A stretch of DNA of 64,000 bases from Spinacia oleracea. Taxonomy: Eukaryota; Streptophyta; Magnoliopsida; Caryophyllales; Amaranthaceae. How positions within the stretch are numbered: position 1 is the first letter of the stretch; the number at the start of each line of letters is the position of its first letter. Below the pieces are notes generated by a model that saw only the letters and a list, made by a program, of their open reading frames with translations, made no database searches and had not been told where the DNA came from. Positions 1-11,553 of this stretch are shown piece by piece. The position numbers were made by a program, and so were the translations under genes. The stretch spans positions 103,637,157 to 103,701,156 of the forward strand of contig NC_079492.1 of assembly GCF_020520425.1 (NCBI RefSeq), written 5' to 3'.

Positions 1-3
1 CGG

Positions 4-81
4 GTGAGTTTTATGTTATTTTCGTTTGTCGTGTGTGAAATGTACATTGTGTAAACTTGTTTTGGGTGTGTTTTGTCGCAG
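4..81 (+). other. probable intron in the E1 antisense ORF
   Basis: The bases CGG|GTGAGT at the left edge form a good 5' splice site, and a T/G-rich run ending TTTTGTCGCAG|GCG at 79-84 forms a 3' splice site. The intron would be 78 bp, typical for plants. The reading frame downstream is open from codon GCG at 82. The upstream exon lies outside the window, so phase continuity cannot be tested. Confidence 0.5.
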
Positions 82-812
82 GCGTCTCAAGCCGCTTTGG
101 CTGTGCGCAGGCAGTGTTCGCTGTTGTGCGACGAGTTGTCTAACGCTGGAAAGCAGGTGGCGGCGACGAAGAAGGCGGCTGCGTCGTGGGAGGCGAAATG
201 GAAAGTTGCTGAGAAGAAGGTGGTTGATCTGACTGCGGTGGTTAAAGCAAAGAACGAGCAGCTAAGGGGTAAGGACGAGCAGCTTGCTGACGCGGCTAAG
301 GAGTTGGAGAGAGTGAAAGCGGAGTTGGTCTCGACTTCGGAAGAGATGGAGGGGCTACGGAGTTTGTATGAGGCCTTGCAGGAGGAGGCTAAAGATGTCG
401 AGGCGTTGGCTATATGGAGGACGAGGGCGCAGATGATGTACTCTTGCATGATTGGGGAGACCAGTATTTGGCCGTGTCAGAAGGAGGTGGATGATTTTCT
501 GGCTAATGGTGGTACTATGGCAGAGCTATCTGTTCCGGTGGTGGATGTGGACGAGTTGGCGGTGGAGGCGGATACTGCCGCGACTGTCGTGGCTGACATC
601 GACGCCACTCCCTTGGTCGAGGATGCTCCCATGTCAGAGCAAGGGGGGAACCTTTAGAGGGACAACACGAGGGAGATGCACCCGTCGTCGCTGCTTATGA
701 GGTGGTTTTGGCGGAGAAGTCGGACGTAGCTGACGTCGTCGTGCCCCCAGGCCAGAAGCAAGAGCAGGAGATTTGGCCTCTACCCAAGAGGAAGGAGTGT
801 AATAGTTTGTAG
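82..812 (+). pseudogene. additional antisense ORF (aORF) of E1, 3' exon, frameshifted
   Basis: The frame is open from the putative splice acceptor at 82 to a TAG at 655-657. A second frame continues from about 656 to TAG at 810-812 with similar acidic, valine-rich composition, which suggests a small indel near the G run at 643-648. The visible protein is alanine- and lysine-rich, with a heptad-like stretch (roughly residues 10-110, motifs KNEQLRGKDEQLADAAKELE) that predicts a coiled coil, followed by an acidic tail. It lies opposite in strand to gag-pol, downstream of integrase, which is the position of aORFs in Retand/Tat elements. The function of such ORFs is not established. The frame also crosses the left edge, so the N-terminal part is missing. 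Confidence 0.55.
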
Positions 813-1364
813 TTTGGATATTTTCTGTTGGTTTTTGAATTTCTTTACTCGTCATCGATGGCGAAGACGAGGTGCTTTGGATAATTTATGTTTGTGTGTG
901 TTTGGTTTATACTTTGAAAGTCGCGGCTGTATGGGTCGCGCAGTTTGTTTATCGTATGACAAGTGTCTTTTGTGTTTCAATCGTGTGTTTTTTCTTGCAA
1001 TTTTCTTATGATGTTCTGGGTTTTTTGTTGCGTGCGACGTAACAAGCGTTTACAAATGGTAGATAAAGAATCGACAGAATTGCGTGTATGTAAAGCAGTA
1101 CCTGTGTTACTTTGTTTATTTGTCGTTGCTCATGGTTTACTTTGTGTCCGATATCTCATTTCTGTTCGGAGTTCGTTGTCCGTCATGCGTTCTGCAAAAG
1201 GAAAGCATGGGTTTCTAGGAGGATTGGCCGTTGGGGATGCCAACGGCCCTCCGATGCTTATGTCAGTAATGATTCCGAATAAAAATAAAGCGGTAAAAAA
1301 TAAATATAGGACAGAAACGACAAGGCGACGACTGATAAAATTGGACACGACGGGTGTTCAGAAG
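813..1364. other. non-coding spacer between E1 aORF and integrase end
   Basis: T-rich sequence that probably holds the converging 3' ends of the antisense ORF (plus) and of pol (minus). Short open frames here have no recognisable domains. A stretch at 1226-1256 contains the inverted repeat GGCCGTTGG..CCAACGGCC around GGATG, a possible hairpin or terminator-like structure between the convergent units. Confidence 0.5.
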
Positions 1365-4300
1365 TGATAAAGTTTGAGGTGGGTGGCGTTCCAGCTTCGG
1401 GGGACCAACTTATCGTCTTTGGTGACGAGTCTGTATGCCCCCTTTCCGACGATTTTATCGATCAAGTACGGTCCTTCCCAAGCTGGTGCGAGTTTACCTG
1501 TGTTTAGTTCCTTCGTGTTTTGGAATACTTTGCGCAGTACCCCAATCGCCTTCCTTGAACATTTTTACTTTGACATTTTTGTTGAAACACTTTTCCACAA
1601 TCTGTTGCTGCGACGCCATCCTTATCAAAGCTGCTTCCCTGAAATCTTCGGTGTTGTCGAGGTTTTCGCCAAGTTCCACGTCGTTTTGCTCTGGTGTCAT
1701 GAGTCCGTATCGTGCACTAGGCAACGTCACTTCAGGGGGCAGTACTGCCTCGCACCCGTAGACGAGTGAGAAGGGAGTCTATCTCGTCGCCGTCCTAGGC
1801 GTCGTCCTATTGGCCCATAGGATGGATGACAGCTCTTCTGACCATCGTCCCTTCTTGTCGTCCAGACGCTTTTTTAGTGATGCGATGATTGTCTTGTTAC
1901 TGGATTCCGCCTGTCCGTTGGCTTGGGGGTATCTTGGCGTCGATGTCTTTAGCTCGATGTTCCATGTCTTGTAGAAAGCCCTGGTTTTGTCGCTGATGAA
2001 CTGTGACCCGTTGTCGCATATAATTTATGATAGTATTCCGAACCTGCATATTATGTTAGTCCATATAAACGAACATACTTCTTTATCTCTTACTTGTTGG
2101 AACGCGCCTGCTTCTATCCATTTAGAAAAGTAATCTGTTAGTGCTAACATGAAGACCTTTTGTCCTGGGGCGACGGGTAGTTTACCGACGATGTCCATTC
2201 CCCATTTCATGAAAGGCCACGGAGTCAAAGTGGGGTGTAAGAATTCAGATGGTTTATGTGTCATACCTACGTGTCGTTGGCACTTGTCGCACTTAGTTAC
2301 GTACCTCATGGCGTCTTTAAGCATAGTTGGCCAATAGTACCCGTTCCTTTTGATTCTGGTTGACAAGCTTCGTCCTCCTTCGTGTCCGCCGCATTCTCCT
2401 TCGTGGTATTGTTTCAGTAATCCTTCCCATTCGACTTTTTCTGCGCATCGCATCAACATTCCGTTTGCCGATCGTTTAAATAACACGTCTGCAAAATAAC
2501 ATATCGTGAATCTTTGAAAAGTATCTTTCTGGCTTCGAGCTTATCGTCGGGTAGGGTTTCGTGTGTTAGGTAATCAAGGATGGGTTTGGTCCAGCTATCC
2601 GTGTTTGTGGTTGACATGACGAGGCTAGCATTATGGGGTATGTCTTTTTCGATGGCGGGCGACAGTAGATGGACTAGTGGTATGGTGGAGAATGATGATT
2701 TTCTGAGTGCGGATCCTAGGTTAGCGAGGGCGTCGGCTTGTGTGTTTAGGTCTCGTGGTACTTGTTTGATGGAGAAGGGTTTAAATTTGGAGGTTAACTT
2801 TTTTTCTTTCTCGAGGTATAAGGTCATTTTCAAGTCTTTGGCTTCGTAGTCGCCGTTGATTTGGTTGACGATTAGTTGTGAGTCGCTGAAGATGTTGAGT
2901 CCGCTTGCCCCCAATTCCCCAGCTAACGTCATCCCGGCGATTAGTGCCTCGTATTCTTCTTCGTTATTTGTCGCTTTGAAGTCGCAGCATATTGCTTGTG
3001 CTATCATGTCCCCTTGTGGTGATTTCAGCACGACGCCTAGACCTGCACCGCGAAACTTAGACGAGCCGTCGACGAAGAGTGTCCATGTTTCCTCTATGTT
3101 GTTGATGAGTTTTACTTCGTCGTCTGCTATCTTTTCCAAGTCGGGGCTGAAGTCTGCCACAAAATCTGCAAGGGCTTGCGACTTCACCGCTGTCCTTGGT
3201 TGGTATTTGATGTCGAATCCTCCGAGTGCCATTGTCCATTTCTCTATTCGACCTGTTAGTTCTGGCCTACGCATCACAGACTTGATTGGATAGTTAGTCA
3301 TCACCACTATTTGGTGAGTTTCAAAGAAATGCCTTAAATTTTTGGCGGCAGTGACTAATGCTAAAACAAGTTTTTCGAGGGAGGAATACCTGGTTTCTGC
3401 TTCCAATAAGGACTTACTGATGTAGTAAATGGGTAGTTGCTGTTTTTCGTCTTCTCGGGCTAATACCGCACTGACTGCTGTCGTGCTGACGGCAAGGTAT
3501 AGTTGCAGGACTTCGCCTTCTTTAGGTTTGGACAGGAGGGGTGGCGTCATCAAATATTTTTTTAAGTTTTGCAAAGCTGTTTCATGGTTGTCGGTCCAAC
3601 TGAAGCCTTTGTTTTTGCGTAAGACGTCATAGAATAGACAACATTTATCCGACGACCGAGATATAAAACGGTTTAATGCCGCCACCCGTCCTGTCAGGCG
3701 TTGTACCTCTTTTATGTTCCTGGGTGATTGGATGTTGATGATTGCTCGTATCTGGTCGGGGATGGCCTCATTCCTCGTTGGGTGACGATGTAGCCTAGAA
3801 ATTTACCTGCCGACACTCCAAAAGAACATTTAGTTGGGTTAAGTTTCATACCGTACTTCTTTAAAATTTCGAACGACTGTCGCAGATGTTCCACGTGGTC
3901 GTTCGCCTTCTTTGATTTCACTAGCATGTCGTCGATGTACACCTCCATCGTGTCTCCGAGCTGATCTTTGAACATCCTATTGACCAGTCGTTGGTACGTC
4001 GCACCTGCATTTTTAAGACCAAAAGGAATAACTTTATAGCAATAAATTTCTCTATCTGTCACAAAAGAAGTTTTTTAATGGTCCTCTGGGTGCATAAGTA
4101 TCTGGTTGTATCCTGAATAGGCGTCCATGAAGGTGAGTAACTCGTGACCGGCGGTGGCGTCGACCATGGCGTCTATGTGTGGCAGTGGGAATGGGTCCTT
4201 GGGGCATGCTTTGTTGATGTCGGTGAAGTCGATGCATACTCTCCATTTGCCGTTCTTTTTCCCAACGACGACGACGTTTGCTAACCAATCCGGATACTTG

Positions 4301-4641
4301 ACTTCTCTGATCTTCCTCGAGTCTATCAATTTTTGAATTTCTTCGTCTATGATTTTATTCCTTTCTGGTGCGAATTTTCGTCGTTTCTGTTTTACTGGTT
4401 TGAAGTTGGGGTCGACGTTGAGCTTATGGGTTATGACGTCTGGGCTAATTCCTGTCATGCCTTCGTGCGACCAGGCGAAGCAGTCCAAGTTTTCTCTTAG
4501 GAACGACACTAGCTGACTTCTGATGTTGTCAGGCAGTGATGCTCCGATCCTTACGACTTGGTCTGGTTTCGTCGGATCTAATGCTACCTCGTCGATCTGT
4601 TGATCGTCTGGCTCATCTGTGGTCGACCCGGGCTGTAATTG
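1365..4641 (-). pseudogene. E1 pol: reverse transcriptase, RNase H, integrase (broken)
   Basis: Read on the minus strand. RT: the open part 4509-4075 contains CIDFTDINKACPKDPFPLP and FMDAYSGYNQI. After an in-frame TAA (4075-4077) the frame resumes with KVIPFGLKNAGATYQRLVN and the catalytic YIDDMLVKS (4062-3712). A frameshift near 3765-3780 moves the reading to the 3685-2453 frame. RNase H: the polymerase-linked one is followed by a second domain starting FVDGSSKFRGAG with SDSQLIVNQ. Integrase: H2C2 zinc finger (HEGECGGHEGG..CDKCQRH), core start WGMDIVG in 2486-2025. After TAA at 2025-2027 come CDNGSQF and [10 protein letters not shown], giving the DDE triad. Fragments reach the C-terminal region near 1370. 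Nonfunctional copy. Confidence 0.85.
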
Positions 4642-6705
4642 CTAGATGGAGGATTTTGATGGTTTTAGTGCGGTTTCGTAGCATTTCTTTGCGTCTCTTT
4701 GCTGCCCTTTGATTTCCATGACCCCCCATTTGGTCGGGAATTTGATTGACTGGTGGTACGTCGAGGGTACTGCTTTCATTTTGTGGATCCATGGTTGTCC
4801 CAAGATGACATTATATGCTGATGGGCAATCGACGACGTTGAATTTTGTCATGACATTGACTCCTTCTGCATAGGTGGGCAATGATATTTCTCCAACAGTT
4901 CGCAATGATTCTCCGCTGAACCCTACCAAGACTGTTGATCTCTTGATGATGTTCTTTTCCTCGAGTCCCATTTCCTGCAGTGCCTCCAGGAATAACACGT
5001 TTGCTGAACTTTCGTTGTCGACCAATATCCTTTTGATCAGGGCGTTGCCTATTGGAAGTGACATTACCAGTCCGTCGTGGTGCTCTCGCTGTGTATCTAC
5101 TGAATCTGAGTCGTCGAAGGTGATAGCCATTGCTGTCAAGGACTTGTTTAATACGATTTCATCCTCTGTCTGCCCCTCTTCGACGGCTCCTGATTCTCCT
5201 CTGTTGAATTTTTTAGCTGCAGAAGAGGTTAGTCCACAAATATCTGATCCACCAGAAATAATATTTACCACTTTGTTGAACGTAGGTGGGTCTGGTCGGT
5301 CGCTGCTCGTCGTCGGGTCGAGTTGGGCGGTTTGTTCCTTATTGAATGTTTCCTTCCCTTTATCGCTCAGCAGCTCCTTCAAATGCCCCCGTTTTAGGAG
5401 AAATGCGACCTCCTTTTTGAGGGAGATGCACTCCTCGGTTTTGTGACCGTTGTCGCGGTGGAAATCACACCATTTGCTCATGTCTTTCATTGAATCTGGT
5501 CTGTCACTTTTCCGGGGCCACCTGACTGTTCCACCTACATTTTGAAGGGCGTTCACCACGCCTCCGATGTCGACGTTGAAGCTGTATTCGGAGATGTTGG
5601 GGTGATCGGCCCGCTCATTCCTGTAAACATTGTTAGTATCATCATATTGATTGACATTTTGTACCTGGTTCTGGCGGTTGTACGGCTGGTGTCGCCAGTT
5701 GTTGTTTCTTGGGGTGTACGACCGCCTGTCGGTGCTGCCCCCTGCTGGTCGCTGAGAAGCCATCCGTGTAATCTCGTCGTCTTCAATCCGCATCTGGGCA
5801 GTGGCTCTCGATCTGACCTCTTCGAAGGTTGCGCAGGGATATTTGGTTATCTCCCGGTACAACTCCGAGTTGGGGATGAGACCTCTTTTGAATGCTTCGA
5901 TGGATGTCCTGATATCACAGTTTTTTATACTAATTTTTTCACAATTAAAACGGTTAAAGTAATCGCGTACCGACTCGGTTGGTCCTTGGACCAACCGATA
6001 GAGGTCACTTGTTTGTTTCTCCAACTGGCAACTGCTGGCGAATTGCTGGTAGAAGGCGTTGATGATGTCGGACAGGCAATAAATGGATCCAGGTGTGATG
6101 TTCATGAGCCATTCCAGGGCTGCTCCGTCGAGGGTTCCTCCGAACGATTTGCACATGACGGGTTCGACCAGGTCATAGGGGATGCCGATCTGCCACATTC
6201 GCTGTTTGTAGACGTTGACGTGTCTGTATGGGTCGGACGTTCCGTCGTACAGGGTGGTCCAGGTAGGGAGTCGGAGCTGGTGTGGGACCTTCACCCTGGC
6301 GATCGCCTCACATAATGGCGACGCTGCATACCCGTCGGTCGGTTCCGTTTCCACAGGTGTGGGCGCTCCTGGCAGCTTGGTCATCAGCTTCAGCATCAGC
6401 GAGCATTGCTTCTTCATGTGGTTTTCCATCTTGTTCAGGCGCTTGGTTACGGGGTCCGGTGTTGTTTCATCTTCTTCTCCATGTGGCTCTTCGCCGTCGG
6501 ACAGATCTTCGGAGTCATCAGTCATTTCGAATACCAATTTCTTCGGTTTTGCACCTGGCTTGTAACGTGACTGGTACTTGGTACTTTTCACAGAGTCGAG
6601 CTCCTTCTGGAGGTTTTCAATGGATGCCCTTTCTTGGGCCAGCTCTGCTTGGGCCTTCTAGTAGGCTGCTTTCATCTCTGCAAGCGTCATCTCTTCAGTA
6701 GACAT
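4642..6705 (-). pseudogene. E1 gag-protease frame with premature stops
   Basis: A frame starting at ATG 6705 (MSTEEMTLAEMKAAY) hits an in-frame TAG at 6658-6660 and then runs open from 6591 to TAG 4642-4644. It contains a Retrotrans_gag domain (LPTWTTLYDGTSDPYRHVN... LYRLVQGPTESVRDYFNRFN), a zinc-binding-like WCDFHRDNGHKTEEC, and a C-terminal aspartic-protease segment (ILVDNESSANVLFLEALQEM, usually D-S/T/G-G-S-S in relatives; the central residues here are NE, so the catalytic site looks altered). The protease is followed by LGQPWIHKMKAVPSTYHQ, typical of Tat-type polyproteins. Gag packages RNA and the protease processes the polyprotein; this copy is probably dead. Confidence 0.85.
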
Positions 6706-6742
6706 GGTGTGAAGGGCGATTTTGTGTGAAACCTAGTTAATG

Positions 6743-6760
6743 TCCCCACAGACGGCGCCA
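6743..6760 (-). other. E1 primer-binding site
   Basis: The minus strand reads TGGCGCCGTCTGTGGGGA three bases inside the LTR edge. This is the form commonly seen after Tat-type 5' LTRs, and the TGGCGCCG start pairs with a tRNA 3' CCA end. Confidence 0.75.
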
Positions 6761-6763
6761 AAC

Positions 6764-7065
6764 TGGTTATGCCAAATTTCGTCTAGAGGCGACTTTCGGC
6801 TAGGGTCGACACTAACTAAGCAATGAACGAATAAAGCAAGTAAAAGAGACACGACACAGAGAAGTGTTGACGCGGAAAACCCAGGAATAAGGTAAAAAAC
6901 CACGGATAGCTATGAGGCTATCAATCCACTAAGTATCTTCTATAATTTTTATGAACGTTTATGCTTAATCGAAATAACTAATACAAGGAATTCCTTTCAA
7001 GTATGAATGTAAATAATGCTTGAGTATTCAGAGCTTTTGTTAACTTGTGTCTTCTGATATGCTGC
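6764..7065 (-). repeat. E1 5' LTR, inner part
   Basis: Starts TGGTTATGCC on the plus strand directly beside the PBS and is cut at 7065 by the E2 insertion. It continues at 29740. The two parts together give an LTR of about 0.7 kb. Confidence 0.7.
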
Positions 7066-7870
7066 TGACAGGCTAAAGTCCTATCACCTAATCAAAAATA
7101 ACCTAAGTCCACTAGCTGGGTAGCAAGGGAAGTCAGGATCGAATCCACAGGGAAACAAGCGTTCTTTCTACTATCAATTAATTAAACTAGACTATTGGGA
7201 ACAAGAGTTGGTTGATTGATTGTATGCTAAGACTACGAACGACAATTAAACGATTATGAATCAATATATTAAGGAATCTAGGGCATAGGTTCACCAACAA
7301 TTAACAATCCAGGACAACGAACAATCACGATAATCAACAAGGTAATTAATTAGACTAGCATGCTCTCTCGAATCGATACCAATCATAGACTTAGAATTAA
7401 CGGGCTCACGCTACGTATTAATCCTAATTCCACCTATTGACACAAGCCTAAACATCAAATTGCATCTCTCGAATCTTAATTTGATATTGCATAACTACCA
7501 CAATTAAACCTGCGCAAATCTAATTGTATAGTGAAATAAACCAATCAATAGGAATTAAGTACAATGCCAACAATCACAATTATTCAATGTCCCTTCATAC
7601 TAATCATGGATCCCCAAACCCTAGAAATTAGACTACTCAAGCATATTAACAATAAACAAAGCAATTAGCATGATTGAAGACATAATTAAGGGCAAAACAA
7701 AATATTGAAATAAGAACAATACCTAATTGAAGAACAATGGAAAGCTTGAATTTTGGATTGAAAATAAACTAAGTGTAAAGAACAAGTTAGAGAGAAAAAC
7801 GCAGCTTAGGAAAATAAACTAAGTGCTTAATACTAGAAAATAAGGTGTCCTTCAAATTAATCCAAGCTAA

Positions 7871-7880
7871 GTATATATAT
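7871..7880 (-). promoter_or_regulatory. TATA-like box in E2 3' LTR
   Basis: ATATATATAC on the minus strand, located downstream (in minus direction) of the GC-rich array. The 5' LTR equivalent is at 29092-29101. Confidence 0.45.
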
Positions 7881-7942
7881 TTTGCCTAAATTAATACTAA
7901 AAAAACGTAAACAAAAATTGCGAAATTCTGCTGCAGGTTGTC

Positions 7943-8225
7943 GTCGCCCGGTCGGGCGGCCTTCCGCCCGACGGGCGACCAACTCGAAATCCGCCCGACC
8001 GGCGCAGGCCTGCCCGCCGGGCGGAGGGAGATACTTTGAATCCTTCTGCACGCGCCCGGTCGGGCGGCTCTCGCCCGGCGGGCGGAGAGAGAAATTTGCT
8101 GCTGCTTCTTCTGATGGGCGCCCGGTGGGCACCGGGCGAAGACTCGCCAGTCGGGCGTCCGCTGACTGGCTGTTCTTCTTGCTTGCTCGCCCGGTGGACG
8201 AGGGGAGATCGACCGGGCGGAGGGC
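7943..8225. repeat. GC-rich inverted-repeat array in E2 LTR U3
   Basis: Repeated modules built on CGCCCG(N)CGGGCG (for example GCCCGGTCGGGCGGC, TCCGCCCGACGGGCGA, CTGCCCGCCGGGCGGAG), each nearly self-complementary. The surrounding LTR is AT-rich, so the block stands out sharply. Open frames through it on both strands are low-complexity Arg/Pro/Gly and not credible genes. Confidence 0.85.
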
Positions 8226-8517
8226 TAAGTGATCCGCCCTTCGTCCGCAACACCGAGTCTAACCTCCGGGGCTCAATCATGAACATCTAGGGCTCCCGTA
8301 AGTCGACAATAGTCGTCCCGAATCCCCTCGGGGTCGTGTAGTGGCCTAAATCATCATGAAACGGGTCTAAAAAGACCAATTTCTCACTAAGTAGTCCTGA
8401 AACTCAAGGCACACTCAAATACACAGATTAGTACTAAAAACAGCTCCTAAGAGCTCATTTGACACATAAAAGTACTAAGGGACGGGGGTGAAAACACTAT
8501 ATAAAATGCACATATCA

Positions 8518-8533
8518 AACTCCCCCAAGCTAG
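8518..8533 (-). other. E2 polypurine tract
   Basis: The minus strand reads CTAGCTTGGGGGAGTT immediately before the 3' LTR start TGATATG, the expected position of the plus-strand primer. Confidence 0.75.
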
Positions 8534-10101
8534 ATCCTTGCTTGTCCCTAAGCAAGGAAATCATCGATGAATACAAGACCAACTTCACCCCCAACATGTT
8601 TCAAAATGAAAAACACAATTCAAGGCAAAATCCAACAAGCATGCATCAATGTCAACCAATCAAATCCATTCAACCGCTAATCCACCTAACAATCGTCACG
8701 CAAAGCGAACCACAAATGCACAATGGAATTCAAGACTAGTGCTCACACACTCGTCACTCATTTATGTGGCGGATAAAAGATGTACCCGTTCGCTCTCCTT
8801 CCAACGTATAAGTGAACAATGCCCTCCCAAACTCACAACAATCGTGTGTCTAGAAAACATACACTCAACCTAGTAGTCGACTTGGAATGTGCCATGTCAT
8901 AACTTGCATTGATAAACAACTATTTTCACATAAGTACGACTCTATGCACAAAGGTCGGAAGGTCTTCAGAGCTTGTAATGTTAGGCTTAGGTAAGGGTGC
9001 GGTAAATTTGGATATAATGTGAGCTTAAAGCCTTGGCTTTGGGGAGCATGAATCCTAAAGACAACCACGATCAAACAATATAATGATCACAACTCTCCCA
9101 CTCAACACATGATGAAACAACAAACACCAACACCATACTATCTTGCCTTTTTCACAATTATAATCAATCTTCACAAGGGTATGGAATTACAAAACTTGAT
9201 TGGAACAAATACTTTGAACTCTTTTTTTTTTCGAGAGTAATAGATTTTTCTCTTTCTTTTCTTTTTCAATCTCTTTTTTTTTTTTTTTTTTGATAACCTT
9301 CACATTTGTTTTATTCTTTCATCTCTTGATTTTCAACTCATTTTCAACAACAACATGATGAGACGAACTCCTTTTTTTTTTTCAATACTCACTTTGTGCT
9401 CAAAATGTAGCACACCACAACTCCCTTACCTCACTACTATTAGCTCCCCCAAGCTAGGCTTGGGACTAGTAACCAATGGGGTTTTCACAGGCTTGTAATA
9501 TGGCTAGTCACCGAATAAAGGGCACAAGCAACAACATGGGTAGAAAAGGAGGGAACAAATGTATCTAGATTCATCTGAAGGCTACCTAAAGTGAAAAATG
9601 CCTTCGTCCTCCACAATGTGCATGTATATGAGTCATAAAACACTACTAATAGTCGTAAATCAATACTCAAAATCAATGACACACCAGGAAGCTATCACAC
9701 ATCCTAACCAAGTCAACTAGTCAAGCACCAAGTCCACAAATAGTTAGTCGGAGTTGACTCATGCTAAGGCATCAAAGCAATCGAATATCAAATCATGGCT
9801 AACACATCTACATTGCCCATTATCAAATACCAAGAATTAAAACAATTTTCGTTCAAGGGGCACAGGGAAGCGTGATACTGTATTCATCGGAACGTATTTT
9901 TGTATTTTTTTTCAAAGCAATAAACTACCCTAGAGAGCAAAAAACACACCAAAATAAACACACAACAATAAGTAAATGCTGAAATAAAAGGAAAACATAC
10001 CTAATATGTACAGGTAATGTGAAACCCCCCCCCCCCAAACCAAATCAGACAATGTCCTCATTGGCTCAAGGGGTACCGAACTATCATCATCATCAACAGC
10101 A
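8534..10101 (-). other. E2 3' non-coding region
   Basis: No credible ORF. Contains poly-T stretches at about 9222-9231, 9273-9290 and 9371-9382, a C12 run near 10026-10037, and at 9442-9462 a second PPT-like tract matching the one beside the 3' LTR (CTCCCCCAAGCTAG core). Confidence 0.65.
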
Positions 10102-11553
10102 TTACTGATGGCCTTGGCCATCATCACCATCATCACCATCACCATCTTGGCCACCATAGCCGCTAGTGCCCGCTCCAAACCCCCCGTAGTGGGTAGGCGT
10201 GAAGGTGCCCATGGAACCGGGGGCTCCGTACCCCTCCGCGGGATAAGTAAACCAGGAAGGGTGCTGATGATCTGGGGCAATGTAGCCTTGCCTGGCGTAC
10301 TGATCGTAGAAAGGGAACATAGTCATCTGGTGATCCGCGGCGAACTCATGGAAACCGAGCTCAAGTCTGCCCAACCTCTCATGAATGGCCCCCAACTCCT
10401 CTGAAGACCCTTGCTCCTCCTGTGGAGCCGGACTACCTCTCTGTCCCGACCCCCTCTCTCTACGCCCACCCCTACGAAAATAGGTGCGAGGCGCGGCCTC
10501 GGGCTGTGGCTGGGGCTGTGGCTAGGCTAAGGGTGGTGCCTGCTCACCTACATATATATAATGGGACAGACCCCTCGTAAAACTGGTAAGCCCGGTAGTG
10601 TCCGGTAGAGTAAAGAGAGCGTTCATCTGGAACATCCATGACATCTGACCGGGAAGAAGTTCCCCGTACTCAGAGTGCACCCTGTAAAGGCTCCCAAAAT
10701 ACTCCAAATCTAACAGGTTGTTACCCCGGACCGCGGTATGGTCCCTCTCAGCAAAGTTCGCCACCGTTATGGCAATGTGGGTGACCAACCCCCCTAAAGC
10801 AATATCGGTCGAGTAGCGGTGGGTGGCAGTAGTAAGCAACTGCATGGCCAAGTGATGGGCCAAATTCATCCTGTAACCTTCATTAGTATCCAACAAATAC
10901 CCCCCAAGCACCTCCAACTCTGTGCTCCTCACATTCTCCTTTTGGTCCCTCCCAAAAATAGTAAAAGCCATAAAACGGAACCAAACAAAAGGGACGGGGT
11001 GTTGCACGCTAGAGGCGTGCAAATGTTGCATGCTACTAGGGTTGAAATCCCCAGTCAACTTCCCCCACACAGAACTATTGAGATGCCCCTCTCCGAGGAA
11101 CCTATTATACTCCACATTCAAGCCAAAAATAGCACCAAAATCCTTTATAGGCATATCATAATCATTATTCAACAATCGAAAAGAAACTCTAGTGACATCC
11201 TTGTATCCATTCTTTCTGACATTAAACGAGCTAAGGAATTCAAGAGTAAGATCCCTAAATGTCAACCTAACCATGGAAAACATATGTCTCATGCCCACCC
11301 CATGAAATAATCTCCTAACATCCCTCTCAATACCCATATCATGCAAAGTTTTCTGACAAATAAATCGAGTAGGGACTACCTTCCGAAGCTTGAGGTGTGC
11401 AAGGCGAGTTTGTTGCTCCTCACTAGTAAGAATCATGTTCGGGAAAGCCGAATCCGGTGCAAACTAAGGTGGTGGTGGTGGTGGACGGCTTGTGGAAGCC
11501 TCCTCTTGTCTCCTTGTTGCTCCCGTGCAAGTCCTCTTTGGCCTTGAACCCAT
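10102..11553 (-). pseudogene. E2 Athila ORF-1-type protein in the env position, two in-frame stops
   Basis: Starts at ATG 11553 (MGSRPKRTCTGATRR), with in-frame TAG at 11464-11466 and at 10522-10524 and a terminal TAA at 10102-10104, all in one frame (484 codons). The central 300 residues carry motifs of the plant Athila ORF-1 family (FHGVGMRHMF, RDLTLEFLSSF, FRLLNNDYDMPIKDFGAIFGL, and a later FMAFTIFGR). The tail is Pro/Gln-rich, then Gly/Asp-rich (GGQDGDGDDGDDGQGHQ). In Athila elements this extra frame lies between integrase and the 3' LTR and is often called env-like. No membrane segment is obvious here, so an envelope role is not supported. Both stops read TAG, and the second sits within a PQPQPQ context. 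Confidence 0.75.

Larger units (their letters stand above)
1..7065 (-). mobile_element. E1: Tat/Retand-type Ty3/gypsy retrotransposon, main part (left end off window)
   Basis: Read on the minus strand, the order is 5' LTR piece (7065-6764), PBS (6760-6743), gag-protease (6705-4642), RT-RNase H-integrase (about 4641-1365), then an ORF on the opposite strand (1-812). The 3' LTR must lie left of position 1. The gag has a CX2HX4HX4C-like motif instead of a classic CCHC knuckle. The RNase H begins with FVDGSSKFRGAG, as in the second RNase H of Tat elements. An antisense extra ORF between pol and the 3' LTR is known from Retand/Tat-type elements. Several stops and at least one frameshift make it inactive. 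The rest of its 5' LTR is at 29740-30148, split off by E2. Confidence 0.85.
7066..8517 (-). repeat. E2 3' LTR
   Basis: 1452 bp; near-identical in layout to 28282-29739 over its whole length, differing by scattered substitutions, short indels and a rearranged part of the GC-rich array. It has the TG...CA ends and lies next to a polypurine tract. Confidence 0.92.

Noticed and set aside
4874-6701. Plus-strand frames up to 257 codons opposite E1 gag
   Set aside because: Shadows of the minus-strand gag-protease frame; no domains.
7882-8290. Several 80-130 codon Arg/Pro/Gly-rich frames on both strands
   Set aside because: They are by-products of the GC-rich repeat array in the E2 LTR; the same happens at 29079-29512 and 11741-12131.
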